A DNA stretch of 53,408 nt from Anaerolinea sp. GTDB taxonomy: Bacteria; Chloroflexota; Anaerolineae; Anaerolineales; Anaerolineaceae. The position numbers were made by a program, and so were the translations under genes. Numbering within the stretch: position 1 is the stretch's first letter; every line of letters starts with the position of its first letter. The stretch spans positions 1 through 53,408 of the forward strand of contig DYEC01000014.1 of the NCBI GenBank assembly GCA_020725865.1, given 5' to 3'. Below, piece after piece: positions 43,801 through 51,542 of the stretch. A model generated the notes under the pieces. It was given only the letters and a program-made list of their open reading frames with translations, searched no databases and was not told the DNA's origin.

Positions 43801-44077
43801 CCAGTGTAGCTAGAGTTTCATCCGAGAGGCCACTCAGCACAATCAAAGCAACCTGTGGAAAACGATTGCGCAGTCTTTCAATTGTATCCAAACCACTGCT
43901 GTCCGGCAGATTGAGATCGGCTAAAATCACATCCGGGGGAGATTGGTCAGAAATTCTCAAGGCTTCGGACAGGCGCTCACAATGCAGGATTTGAATTTCA
44001 CCCAGTCCTGTCTGTTCAATAAGTTGCCGAACCATGCGGAAATCCAGTGGATTATCTTCAAGAACGAGTAAGTTCAT
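40838..44077 (-). CDS. Multi-sensor diguanylate cyclase (REC-GAF-PAS-GAF-PAS-GAF-GGDEF)
   Basis: The 1079-residue protein begins with a response-regulator receiver (LLVLEDN acidic pocket, Asp54 in VILADLNLPDSSG, the Lys of YLVKEQ). Then come a GAF (about 150-305), a PAS (315-430, with RPAIQVAQLDITERK), a GAF (450-600), a PAS (610-735) and a GAF (770-905). It ends in a GGDEF domain with an intact CRYGGEEF active site at about 989-993 and an RxxD inhibitory site (RGED, 980-983). It should make cyclic di-GMP in response to phosphorylation and ligands. ATG 44077 is preferred over TTG 44083. No cognate kinase is adjacent. Confidence 0.92.
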   Translation of the reverse strand: MNLLVLEDNPLDFRMVRQLIEQTGLGEIQILHCERLSEALRISDQSPPDVILADLNLPDSSGLDTIERLRNRFPQVALIVLSGLSDETLATLAVQAGAQDYLVKEQVNQELLRSAIRYALERKRIENELRRRVALERLVADISTRFISPTLEELDDQINHALQNIGGFFGVERVVLLLFSADGVRVERAYEWQEKGLPAWGNSMTGRSTENVSWLMTRLSHNEPVYVTNIGDLPVEADAERQMWHRAGVQSLVLVPVRSGNALIGNFGLVSSRVGLSVSENDTRFLRLIGEVFIHAVEARRAVEAQRASDYAYRTLVEHSLQELLIIQDGRVVFANPTVSINSGNSLTELLEMTPDEILAGQHPEDRPQIAELMKNLLIGKTSSQRIEYRRFNKDGSISWMDALYTLIQYRGRPAIQVAQLDITERKLAEARLKHRLEMESLVTSISTRFIDLAVEEVDHEIKQALRIMGEFADVDRCYVYVLGQDEPRIIHEYCWQTPGVSQKSLEMAGLWLTSLPWLYDRLQHKEFVHVFSLEDLPAEARAEKAFWGRQDVCSLLLVPLIRGGQLAGFLGMDMLRHERRWVEEDLTLLKLMSDVLSNALSAKWTEETLRKSESQYRLLADSIQDVIGLHKMDGTILFLSPSAEKVLGWKLAEHIGRNLFDEVAKDNDPLLVQEARDRLSKGQDAVFEWRYQANGSFVWVETLAHPILEKGKEPEQWVSTSREITERRQARLALQNAHDRLKASMDGLQQRYRDSEMLLEMGDLLQSCLTVQDVYDVVKVFCQRFFPETDGALYLLSPQLGTLECVVSWGEAAPTETNFLREECWAMRRGRPQTYHQTGTALPCRHVTRQAVDYLCAPLILQGEAAGLLHLRCNGTLDERFQQLAAMIAERVALAMTGIILRETLRTQSIRDPLTGLFNRRYLMETMTREFSRASRRQHTVGVVMIDIDHFKQFNDTYGHDAGDALLQALSNFLLKNIRGEDLPCRYGGEEFILVLPEATREDTIRRAEELRRGIAGLKVVHKGVTLQDVTVSVGVAIYPEHGETVEVVLKSVDLALYRAKQEGRNRIALPPLAPVIS

Positions 44078-44345
44078 TGTCAACTCACAAAGATCACCCC
44101 ATTCATCACAAAAAAACTACACGGTAACGCGCTTTCAAGAGTTGTACTCCATTATTATTTTATATATACATTGCCTTTTGTAATCTGACAAGAATAAGGG
44201 GGGGAACAAGTCAAACCTGGAGCGCATCTGTGCGAAAAATGCACCATCCTTATCATCTCATATGGTAGTCAGTGCTCAAACACCCTCCAGGAATCGAATG
44301 TGAAATGAAGATTTCCCACTTTCTGAAAACCGCGCACGTAGCGGT

Positions 44346-45266
44346 TCATTCCTCGCGTTTGATCACAAACACGTCAAAATCGCGCGCCACCGTGACGTTT
44401 TCAAAGATTGCCTGCGCTTCAGCAAACACATCCTTCTCGCGATAGCGGCGAGAAATGTGGGTTAGGAACAGCCGGCGCACACCAGAACGTAATGCCAGCT
44501 CAGCCGCCTGGCGCGCCGTCAAATGCGAAAACTGGCGCGCCATTTCGGCTTCCTGTTCCAGATAGGTTGCCTCAATGACCAGCGCATCCGCATCGCGGCA
44601 AACCTCTACCAGACTTTCCACCTCGCCCGCATCACCCACATGCACCAGTTTTGTACCCGGACGATACTCCCCCAATACCCATTGCGGTTCAACCCTTCGC
44701 CCATCAGGCAGTGTCACCGGCTGACCGGCTGCCAGTTCGCGCCGCCAAGGACCGGGCGGGATTCCCAGTTCTTCCGCTTTTTCTGGAAGGAAGGGACGCC
44801 GCCCTTTCTCCTGAAATACAAAACCATAAGAATCTGCCCCGCGGTGAAAAACCGGAAAGGCTGAAACAGAGAAATCTTCGGCTTCAAAAAAGACCCTGCC
44901 ATTCAGCGGTCGCAGGTGAATGGGCATCGGCGGATTAGCGCCGCGCAGAACAACTCCAAACAACAAATCATGAATACGTTCCAGCGAAATGGGACCGGCA
45001 TAAATTTCCAGCTCTTCCATCGTCTCCCAGCGCATGAGTGTCGAAAGCAAACCCGCCAGCCCGAGAATGTGATCCAGATGACTGTGTGTGATCAGGATGC
45101 GGTTCAGACGCTTAAAACCGATACCGGAGGTCAAAATTTGGCGCTGGGTGCCTTCACCGCAATCAATCAAAAAACGATGTTCGTCATGTTTTACTACCTG
45201 AGCCGGAAGACTTCGGCGGGGTGAAGGAGCAGAAGCGGATGTGCCAAGAAAGATCAGTTCAAACAT
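44346..45266 (-). CDS. rnz: Ribonuclease Z
   Basis: The 306-residue metallo-beta-lactamase-fold endonuclease trims tRNA 3' ends. It has FLGTSASAPSPRRSLPA, the HxHxDH box ITHSHLDHILG, VFHRGADSYGF, VHVGDAGE with the bridging Asp, HLTARQAAELAL and FLTHISRRY. Length fits the bacterial form. It lies on the same strand as the tRNA-Arg. TACAAT lies 7 nt before ATG 45266 with no ribosome site, so it may be leaderless. Confidence 0.95.
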   Translation of the reverse strand: MFELIFLGTSASAPSPRRSLPAQVVKHDEHRFLIDCGEGTQRQILTSGIGFKRLNRILITHSHLDHILGLAGLLSTLMRWETMEELEIYAGPISLERIHDLLFGVVLRGANPPMPIHLRPLNGRVFFEAEDFSVSAFPVFHRGADSYGFVFQEKGRRPFLPEKAEELGIPPGPWRRELAAGQPVTLPDGRRVEPQWVLGEYRPGTKLVHVGDAGEVESLVEVCRDADALVIEATYLEQEAEMARQFSHLTARQAAELALRSGVRRLFLTHISRRYREKDVFAEAQAIFENVTVARDFDVFVIKREE

Positions 45267-45273
45267 TGCGCCA

Positions 45274-45282
45274 ATTGTACCA
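45274..45282 (-). promoter_or_regulatory. Extended -10 box of rnz, possible leaderless start
   Basis: TGG-TACAAT (-10 at 45274-45279), then TGGCGCA and ATG. The sequence after the box is much like that before azlC. Confidence 0.4.
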
Positions 45283-45322
45283 GAAAGATAGATTTCTTTC
45301 GTTAAGTTGTCGGTTTAAATGC

Positions 45323-45361
45323 GATAAACGCCGGGGTGAGGGGGGCACCCAAGCGTTTATC
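45323..45361. repeat. Nested hairpin upstream of rnz
   Basis: A 9-bp perfect outer stem GATAAACGC/GCGTTTATC (45323-45331, 45353-45361) encloses an inner GGGTG/CACCC stem (45334-45338, 45346-45350). It lies between tRNA-Arg and rnz. A T-tract is missing on either side, so it is not a classical terminator. Confidence 0.5.
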
Positions 45362-45473
45362 AATTATTATTATAGCAACTTTCATTCAAAATACAATAAG
45401 TTTAAGATTAGAGTATTTTGAAGGTTTGGTGAGAAACTAAGCCGATGTAACAAAAGAGCCCCGGCAAGGACAA

Positions 45474-45547
45474 TGCCCCAGGAGGGATTCGAACTCTCAA
45501 CCTCGGCCTTAGGAGAGCCTCGCTCTATCCGTTTGAGCTACTGGGGC
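45474..45547 (-). tRNA. tRNA-Arg (anticodon CCT)
   Basis: The minus strand gives a complete cloverleaf: acceptor GCCCCAG/CTGGGGC with discriminator A, a D-arm, and an anticodon loop CTCCTAA with CCT at 34-36. The T-arm has the standard TTCGAAT loop and one A-C mismatch; the anticodon stem also has one mismatch. No CCA is encoded. It decodes AGG arginine. Confidence 0.85.
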
Positions 45548-45556
45548 ATTGATTAA

Positions 45557-45565
45557 ATTATAGCA
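45557..45565 (-). promoter_or_regulatory. Extended -10 promoter of tRNA-Arg
   Basis: TGC-TATAAT on the minus strand (-10 at 45557-45562) lies 9 nt before the tRNA 5' end. A -35 box is not clear. Confidence 0.5.
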
Positions 45566-45697
45566 TATTCAACCGGCCAGTTGCCCCTGCTGCGCAGAAA
45601 ATTCGACCTGATTATACAGCGTTACATTTTGAGACTAGATTGACAGTATAATCTAGAAAATTATCACTCTGACAAATTGTGAGTATGGAATTTGCTG

Positions 45698-46714
45698 ATG
45701 GATTTTACGCTACTGAGAACATTTTCTGATACTTTAGAGGATGAATGGAATGCGCTGCTGGATCAAACTGCATCGCATGTGCCGTTTCTGCGCTATGAGT
45801 ACCTGCGCGCTTGGTGGAAAACGATGGGCGGCGGGGAATGGCAGGAAGGCGATCTGATGCTGATCACCGCCCGGCAGGAGGGCAAGCTGGTCGGCGCTGC
45901 GCCGCTTTTTTTCAGCAGAGATAAAGGTGTTGATGCACTCTATCTGGTGGGATCCATTGAGGTTTCCGATTATCTCGATTTGCTGGCAGCGCCTGAGGAT
46001 ATGCCTGGGTTCTGTTACGGCTTACTTCGTTTCCTAAACTCTGCCGAACTACCCCGCTGGCAGCAGCTTGACCTGTATAACATTCTCGATTCCTCCCCTG
46101 CTCTTCCGGCGCTGAAAGAGGCTTCGCACTCATTAGGCTGGCGGTACGAAGAGCAAACCCTTCAACACTCGCCCTACATTCGGCTACCCGGTGATTTTGA
46201 AACTTATCTGGCAGGGATTGATAAAAAACAGCGCCATGAGATTCGCCGCAAAGTGCGCCGTGCAGAAGCTTCCCCTGTGCCAGTGAGCTGGTATCTGGTC
46301 AAGGATGCAAACCGGCTCGATTCTGAAGTCGAAGCCTTTATGGATTTAATGAGCTTTGAGCCGGAGAAGGCTGCTTTCCTCACTCCACCAATGCGGGAGC
46401 ATTTTAAAATCATCGCACACTGCGCCTTTGAGAAAGAGTGCTTGCACCTGGCTTTTCTGACCATCGGCGGAGAAAAAGCCGCTGCTCATCTTGGTTTTCA
46501 TTACCTAAACAAATTATGGGTATATAATTCCGGCATCAACCCGCGCTTTCGGGAATACTCACCCGGCTGGGTACTGCTGGCATTTCAACTTCAATGGGCG
46601 TGCGAAAACCAAATTGACGAGTTCGATTTCATGCGCGGTGATGAAGCCTATAAGTACCGCTTTGGGGCAGTGGACCGCTTCGTGATGCGGACGTTAATCG
46701 AACGCCCGTCTTAA
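45698..46714 (+). CDS. GNAT-like acetyltransferase (BioF2/CelD-like)
   Basis: The 338-residue protein matches the GNAT-related PF13480-type family: N-terminal SHVPFLRYEYLRAWWKTMGG, ITARQEGKLVGAAPLFFSRD, the KKQRHEIRRKVRRAE segment, AAAHLGFHYLNKLWVYNSG and FDFMRGDEAYKYRFGA at the end. Relatives act on lipid- or glycan-linked substrates, or in polysaccharide synthesis. The start is ATG 45698 (MDFTLL). No partner genes are adjacent. Confidence 0.85.
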   Translation: MDFTLLRTFSDTLEDEWNALLDQTASHVPFLRYEYLRAWWKTMGGGEWQEGDLMLITARQEGKLVGAAPLFFSRDKGVDALYLVGSIEVSDYLDLLAAPEDMPGFCYGLLRFLNSAELPRWQQLDLYNILDSSPALPALKEASHSLGWRYEEQTLQHSPYIRLPGDFETYLAGIDKKQRHEIRRKVRRAEASPVPVSWYLVKDANRLDSEVEAFMDLMSFEPEKAAFLTPPMREHFKIIAHCAFEKECLHLAFLTIGGEKAAAHLGFHYLNKLWVYNSGINPRFREYSPGWVLLAFQLQWACENQIDEFDFMRGDEAYKYRFGAVDRFVMRTLIERPS

Positions 46715-46763
46715 GCCAGTTTTCCCTTCCCTTTCGCCAGTTTTTCGGTTAAGCTTGGGGCTT

Positions 46764-47651
46764 ATGCGCCTCAAAGCTGATCTTCTGCTTCTTCTCACTT
46801 CGCTAATCTGGGGCAGTGCTTTTTCTGCCCAGCGCGTAGCCGCACAATTTGTCGGCCCATTTCTTTTCAACGGCGCCCGTTTCCTGTTGGCTGGGCTGAT
46901 ACTGTTGCTGATCTTCCGGCGTTTGCCGTGGAAAGCTGAACGCAGACAGTGGTTCTGGATGGCTGCGGCGGGCGGTTTTCTCTTCCTTGCCAGCACTCTG
47001 CAGCAGGCGGGATTGCGCTGGACGACCGCCGCCAATGCGGGTTTTATCACCACTCTGTATGTTGTCATTGTGCCGCTGGTGTTGCTGACACTGGGCGAAA
47101 AAGTGAATTGGCAGGTCTGGGCAGGCGCGGCGCTGGCAGCCGGCGGTGCCAAACTGCTCAGCTCACCCGGCACGTTGCACCTTGCCCCCGGCGATGGGCT
47201 GGAACTGCTTGGAGCAGTTATGTGGGCATTTCACATTGTCCTCATCAGCCGCATTGTCCACCATGTGGATGCCATGCAGTTTGCCATCGGGCAATATTTG
47301 GTCTGTGGAACACTAAACCTCGGCGTTGGACTGGTCGCCGACCGGCAAACCGTTGGCGGCTTGCTTCCCGTTTGGTGGGCAATTGCTTACACAGGCATTT
47401 TTTCGGTTGCGCTGGGATATACCATGCAGGTCATTGCCCAGCGCTTCGCACCACCCAGTGACGCAGCGCTCTTAATGGGCACTGAAGCCGTTTTTGCCGC
47501 ACTGTTTGGTTATCTGACGCTTGGTGAAGGTCTGACAGCTGTGCAGGTGCTCGGCTGTGGGTTGATACTGGTAGCAGTTGTGCTGGTGCAGTGGCGGCGT
47601 CAGGGAACTGCTGAGCCGGTTTTTGAAAAGACCGCCGAACCGGGATTATGA
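46764..47651 (+). CDS. EamA/DMT-family transporter
   Basis: The 295-residue protein has ten hydrophobic helices in two EamA repeats. The first starts LLLLLTSLIWGSAFSAQRVA and contains FLFLASTLQQAGLRWTTAAN; the second includes TEAVFAALFGYLTLGEGLT. It likely exports a metabolite or amino acid. ATG 46764 (MRLKADLL) is used. It overlaps the convergent UPF0173 gene by 6 bases. Confidence 0.92.
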   Translation: MRLKADLLLLLTSLIWGSAFSAQRVAAQFVGPFLFNGARFLLAGLILLLIFRRLPWKAERRQWFWMAAAGGFLFLASTLQQAGLRWTTAANAGFITTLYVVIVPLVLLTLGEKVNWQVWAGAALAAGGAKLLSSPGTLHLAPGDGLELLGAVMWAFHIVLISRIVHHVDAMQFAIGQYLVCGTLNLGVGLVADRQTVGGLLPVWWAIAYTGIFSVALGYTMQVIAQRFAPPSDAALLMGTEAVFAALFGYLTLGEGLTAVQVLGCGLILVAVVLVQWRRQGTAEPVFEKTAEPGL

Positions 47652-48329
47652 CAGCTCAAAACTCTCATCCGCTTTGAGAATGTGAACGCGGGCGCTGCTG
47701 TCTGCCTGAACACGCTGCGCCCAGCGCTGTGCATCCTGACGGATCAAGTCAAAGGTGCCAAAATGGATCGGAATGACATGCTTGGGCTGCAAGAGTTTGA
47801 CCGCCCTCAGCGCATCCTCCGGTCCCATGGTGTAGTTATCGCCGATTGGCAACACGGCAAGGTCCAGCCCCTCTTCGCCGATCAGTTTCATATCGCCAAA
47901 CAGCCCTGTATCCCCGGCAAGATATACTTTTAAGCCATCCGGTGTGGTCAGCAGGAAACCCGCCGGATTGCCGCCATAGGTGCCATCGGGCAACGCCGAA
48001 CCATGCAGAGCAAAGGTCAGTTTGAGATACCCAAAGGGGTGCTGATATCCCCCGCCCAGATGCTGGGCATGGGTTTTAACGCCCTTTTTATCAAGCCAGT
48101 TACAAATCTCATAATTACTGATCACCAGCGCCCCACATCGGCGGGCAATTGCCACTGTATCGCCCACATGGTCGCCATGTCCGTGCGTCACCAGAATAAA
48201 ATCTGCCTGAACCTGATCCGCCCGGACCGGCGAAAGCGGATTGCCACTGAAGAAGGGGTCAACCAGAATTCTATAGCCGCCGCTTTCAAGTCCAAGTGTA
48301 GCATGTCCATACCAGGTGATTTTGAACAT
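47646..48329 (-). CDS. UPF0173 metal-dependent hydrolase
   Basis: The 227-residue metallo-beta-lactamase-fold protein matches UPF0173: ITWYGHATLGLESGGYRILV, DPFFSGNPLSP, the VTHGHGDHVGD metal box, VYLAGDTGLFGDMKLIGE and VIPIHFGTFDLI. The reaction is unknown. AAGGAGG precedes ATG 48329. It is divergent from the LCP gene. Confidence 0.95.
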   Translation of the reverse strand: MFKITWYGHATLGLESGGYRILVDPFFSGNPLSPVRADQVQADFILVTHGHGDHVGDTVAIARRCGALVISNYEICNWLDKKGVKTHAQHLGGGYQHPFGYLKLTFALHGSALPDGTYGGNPAGFLLTTPDGLKVYLAGDTGLFGDMKLIGEEGLDLAVLPIGDNYTMGPEDALRAVKLLQPKHVIPIHFGTFDLIRQDAQRWAQRVQADSSARVHILKADESFELS

Positions 48330-48400
48330 GGGTTACCTCCTTGAACATAATGATACCTGAAAGACTTCAAGGGAGCAAATTCCCAGAGCAGGTTGTAGGC

Positions 48401-48406
48401 TATAAT
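48401..48406 (+). promoter_or_regulatory. -10 box of the LCP gene
   Basis: TATAAT lies only 4 nt before ATG 48411 and 10 nt before ATG 48417. No ribosome site is seen, so the mRNA is leaderless or nearly so. Confidence 0.4.
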
Positions 48407-48416
48407 CAAAATGGAT

Positions 48417-49769
48417 ATGGCTAAGGTTAATCTTCGTAGACAATCCCTGTTCCGGAGAGTATTTCCGTTATCGCTAATCCTCTGGTTGGTGTTGTCTGCC
48501 TGCTGGTTCAGTGCACCGCAGACACCAACGCCAGAACAACCCGCTACCGCCAGCCTATCAGCTACTCCCCTGCCGCCCTCTGCGACGCCCTCTGCCACTC
48601 TGGGCATTCTGCCGGTATGGGGGGCTTATCCGCCGCCCAGCCTGCCCCCGGCTCGTCCAATTCCCACACCTTACAGTCCTCTGCCGCTTCCGCAGGGGAC
48701 AAAGGTGTATGTCCTGCTGGGGGTGGACCGCGATTATCCGCATGTCGGGCGGACAGACGCCATCCTGATTCTGCTGTTCAATTCGCAAAACCGGCGCGCC
48801 AGCCTGCTTTCCGTTCCGCCTAACCTGTTTGTTTATCTGCCGGGTTTCACCATGCAGCGTCTGAATATTGCCTACGCGCAGGGCGGCTTTGAGATGCTCT
48901 CGCTGGCGTTGGCATACAACTTTGGACTGCGTCCCGAAAAATATCTATTAGCACATAAGGACGATTTTGCTCAGTTTATCGATGATCTGGGCGGACTGAC
49001 CATTACGCTGGAACAAGATGAACCAGACCTGTGCGAAGGCTTGAAAGCCGGTCGGCAGCATCTGGACGGCGAAATGGCGTTGTGCTACGTGCGCAGCCGC
49101 ACTCTTACCGACGAACATTCGCGCAGCCTGCGCCACCTACAGGTAGCGCGGCTGATCTTTGAGCGCATGGCGCAGGGCGGCAATCTGGTACGCCTGCCGG
49201 ACTTGTTCGATATTTACAGGAAGCGGGTGGAAACCAACCTGAGCCTTGCCGAACTGCTTGATTTGGTGCCGTTGGCGCTGGAGCTGGCTGCGCCGGGCAG
49301 AGTTGGCTTATTCACCTTCGATGCGCAGGATGTCGAGCCTTGGGATTTATCCGAGGCGGGCGGCTTGCCCGTCCTACTCCCCCGTCCAGAACGGCTGCCG
49401 CAGGTGCTGGAAGCGGCTGTAACCTTCCTGAACACTCCGGCGCCGCCATCTGTGCTGGTCACAACCTATGTCGTTCAGGCAACTACCTCCCCCACGCCTA
49501 GCCGGACGCCGACCGCCACGCTGACCCAAACCCGCACCGCGACGCGCGTCCGCACCAGCACGCCCACCCGCCCCACGCGCACGCCCACCCGCACGCGCAC
49601 GCCGACGCGCACGCGCACACCAACGCGCACCCTCACCCCCAGCGTCACTCAGACCCCGACGGTGACCCTCACCCCAACCGAGACAGAAACCCCCACCGAA
49701 ACACTTACGCCAACCGAATCGCCCACACCAACAGAGACTGAAACCCCCACCGTCACCGAAACACCGTAA
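48417..49769 (+). CDS. LytR-CpsA-Psr (LCP) lipoprotein with Thr/Pro tail
   Basis: The 450-residue protein has a lipobox LVLSAC, a Thr/Pro/Ser linker and an LCP domain (about residues 95-290): VYVLLGVDRDYPHVGRTDAI, RASLLSVPPNLFVYLPGF and MALCYVRSRTLTDEHSRSLR, which carry the Asp and Arg residues of this phosphotransferase family. LCP enzymes attach glycans to peptidoglycan or lipids. The last 100 residues are a Thr/Pro repeat (TPTRTRTPTRTRTPTRT). ATG 48417 is preferred for its promoter distance; 48411 is also possible. Confidence 0.88.
   Translation: MAKVNLRRQSLFRRVFPLSLILWLVLSACWFSAPQTPTPEQPATASLSATPLPPSATPSATLGILPVWGAYPPPSLPPARPIPTPYSPLPLPQGTKVYVLLGVDRDYPHVGRTDAILILLFNSQNRRASLLSVPPNLFVYLPGFTMQRLNIAYAQGGFEMLSLALAYNFGLRPEKYLLAHKDDFAQFIDDLGGLTITLEQDEPDLCEGLKAGRQHLDGEMALCYVRSRTLTDEHSRSLRHLQVARLIFERMAQGGNLVRLPDLFDIYRKRVETNLSLAELLDLVPLALELAAPGRVGLFTFDAQDVEPWDLSEAGGLPVLLPRPERLPQVLEAAVTFLNTPAPPSVLVTTYVVQATTSPTPSRTPTATLTQTRTATRVRTSTPTRPTRTPTRTRTPTRTRTPTRTLTPSVTQTPTVTLTPTETETPTETLTPTESPTPTETETPTVTETP
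49547..49640 (+). repeat. GC-rich short tandem repeat coding Thr/Pro/Arg tail
   Basis: Imperfect repeats of CACGCGCACGCC-type units encode alternating T-P-T-R. They make an ordinary frame-by-chance on the other strand, which is not a gene. Such tracts change length easily. Confidence 0.7.
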
Positions 49770-49797
49770 CCCGGCGCTTTTAACGCCGGGCATTTTT
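49770..49797 (+). terminator. Terminator after the LCP gene
   Basis: Stem CCCGGCG/CGCCGGG (49770-49776, 49784-49790), a 7-nt loop CTTTTAA, then CATTTTT. It begins at the base after the stop codon. Confidence 0.9.
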
Positions 49798-49829
49798 CCA
49801 TTTGTATTTCTGTTGCGAAAATAACAGGC

Positions 49830-50048
49830 TCAGGTTTCTTTTATCAGCGGATGATAGCCCTTCTGCTCCACTGCCTGAAGGATTTGCGCCATGGTAACCA
49901 GCGACTCATCAAACTCCACCACCATTTCCTGACGGTGATAGCTGGCGTCAATCCGATAAATACCGGGCAGTTCATCCTCAATGGATTCCAGCCGCATGAC
50001 ACACGCCGGACAGCTCATTTCGTTGACTTTCAGGATTTTCCGCGTCAT
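49830..50048 (-). CDS. HMA-domain metal-binding protein
   Basis: The 72-residue protein is a single heavy-metal-associated ferredoxin-like fold with the MxCxxC site (M11-S-C13-P-A-C16). The strand-helix pattern ends in ILQAVEQKGYHPLI. It resembles copper chaperones. It lies 11 nt after the SafE-cupredoxin gene and they likely handle copper together. Confidence 0.93.
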   Translation of the reverse strand: MTRKILKVNEMSCPACVMRLESIEDELPGIYRIDASYHRQEMVVEFDESLVTMAQILQAVEQKGYHPLIKET

Positions 50049-50059
50049 GGCTTGCTACC

Positions 50060-51115
50060 TCAATTGAACCGGATCACCCCGCCGTACATCCCCATCGAAC
50101 AACTGAATTGCAACACCGAGCCGGCAGGCTGAGGGGGTATCTCGACTACCACTGTGCCGGTGGCAGGCAGCAGTTTTTCAAGCTTGAGCGCAGGGATAGT
50201 AAACGCACGCGAGCAGGAACGGGTATTCCACGTCTTCAATTCCAGCCGTACGGGGCGGTCAGCCGCGGCAACCAGCACCTCCGGTATATAGCCGTAGTTT
50301 TTCACATCAATACTCAAGACCTGTGCGCCATCCGGCATGGCTTCGGCAGCCGCTACTGGCGCGCCGGTCAGATTGCGTGCCAGTGCGCTGATGGAATACG
50401 GGGAGCCCATTAGGTTCAAACCGGTCTCGATTGCCACAAACCCTAGCACTAGCACCGTAACCGCAACCAGACGGTTGAAATACCTCTCCAGCCGTGTGCC
50501 CAGCCGGGTGGCGAAATATGCCACAGCAAAAAACACCGGACTGGCGCCCAGCGTAAAGGCAAACAAAATCGCCGCGCCGGCAAACGGGTCACCGGTTGCC
50601 ACCGCCAGTGCCATCATGGACTGCGTCACTCCGCAGGGGATCAGCACCGTCAGCGCGCCAAGCAGTAAGGGGGTCAGCCAGCCGGTATCGCGTTTCGCCC
50701 TGCGCCGCAGATAGCGCGTCAGCACTTTGGGCGGCTCAAAGGCAAAATAGCGGAAGATGGGATGCACATTCAGCATCCGTAAAGCGTTGCCGATCATGAA
50801 GACGCCAATAGCAAACTGTAAGACCGCGCGCCCGATTGTTCCCAGTTGAACCATAGAACCTGCCAGTCCCAGCAGAAAACCCAACAGCGTATAAGCCGCC
50901 AGTTTGGCAGCCAGAAAGAGCAAAATCGGCGCCGCCATCCCCGGCGGCACCGGTCTGTCAGCATTTCCCTGCCGGGAGCGCGGCGGACGCGGCTGCTGCA
51001 CATCCTGCTCTAACTGCGCCGCCAGCGAACTGGCAAGCAGCCCGCCCTGCACCGCCAGACAGCTCAGCCCGCCAGTGGTCAGCCCCGTGATCAGCGCAAT
51101 CAAAGCATTTACCAT
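50060..51115 (-). CDS. SafE/TauE-like membrane protein with cupredoxin-like domain
   Basis: The 351-residue protein has about six or seven helices of the SafE/DsbD-like family (GLTTGGLSCLAVQGGLLASS, then IPCGVTQSMMALAVATGDP), an Arg-rich cytoplasmic loop, and a C-terminal outer domain of about 85 residues. That domain resembles a cupredoxin: ends with FSCSMGMYGGVIRFN and has NTRSCSRAF, giving Cys and Met ligands for copper. It is paired with the HMA gene, suggesting copper transport or cytochrome oxidase assembly. Confidence 0.85.
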   Translation of the reverse strand: MVNALIALITGLTTGGLSCLAVQGGLLASSLAAQLEQDVQQPRPPRSRQGNADRPVPPGMAAPILLFLAAKLAAYTLLGFLLGLAGSMVQLGTIGRAVLQFAIGVFMIGNALRMLNVHPIFRYFAFEPPKVLTRYLRRRAKRDTGWLTPLLLGALTVLIPCGVTQSMMALAVATGDPFAGAAILFAFTLGASPVFFAVAYFATRLGTRLERYFNRLVAVTVLVLGFVAIETGLNLMGSPYSISALARNLTGAPVAAAEAMPDGAQVLSIDVKNYGYIPEVLVAAADRPVRLELKTWNTRSCSRAFTIPALKLEKLLPATGTVVVEIPPQPAGSVLQFSCSMGMYGGVIRFN

Positions 51116-51295
51116 AGGTCACCTTGTGTGTAAAGCGGATATTATTTGTCTTGTTACAATAATTTTGATTATACATGAAAGCCCTGCTGGTGGAAAGCCC
51201 TCTGCGGTGTAAATTTCAAATCTGTGCTATCCATCGGTTTGCACCGTTCGCTATAAACGTTGTTAAACTGCAAGATTCGCAGGTGGCTCTGTTGC

Positions 51296-51324
51296 TTGAT
51301 TCGGGTATGGGATTATTGTAGAAT
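51296..51324 (+). promoter_or_regulatory. Promoter of the surface-protein leader
   Basis: TTGATT (51296-51301), 17-nt spacer, TAGAAT (51319-51324). Transcription start would be about 51331, so the leader is about 365 nt. Confidence 0.65.
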
Positions 51325-51475
51325 AGAAACAGAAGAAGTGGCATTTTCCACCTGAATCAGCCCATTTCTTTACAGCGGTAAATTATTTGAGGAGGGTTTC
51401 AGGCAAAACAGACAAGGAGGGAAATTCAGAAAACGTAAAACACTTGGGAAACAATTGATTTCCTGCGGCAATGAT

Positions 51476-51529
51476 CGAATGACTGAATCTGGTCGCTTAA
51501 CCGGTTGCCCAAACCGGGGAGGTCATTCG
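51476..51529 (+). ncRNA. Structured RNA in the leader, unidentified
   Basis: A stem of nine pairs (CGAATGACT, 51476-51484, with GGTCATTCG, 51521-51529; last pair T-G) encloses a hairpin CCGGTT/AACCGG (51501-51506, 51512-51517). I tried the glycine, cyclic di-GMP and cyclic di-AMP riboswitch consensus from memory; none fits well. Confidence 0.45.
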
Positions 51530-51542
51530 GGAGCCAGTAGCG

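Noticed and set aside
49374-49793. Minus-strand frame rich in Arg/Gly/Ala opposite the LCP tail
   Set aside because: It is an artefact of the GC-rich Thr/Pro repeat.
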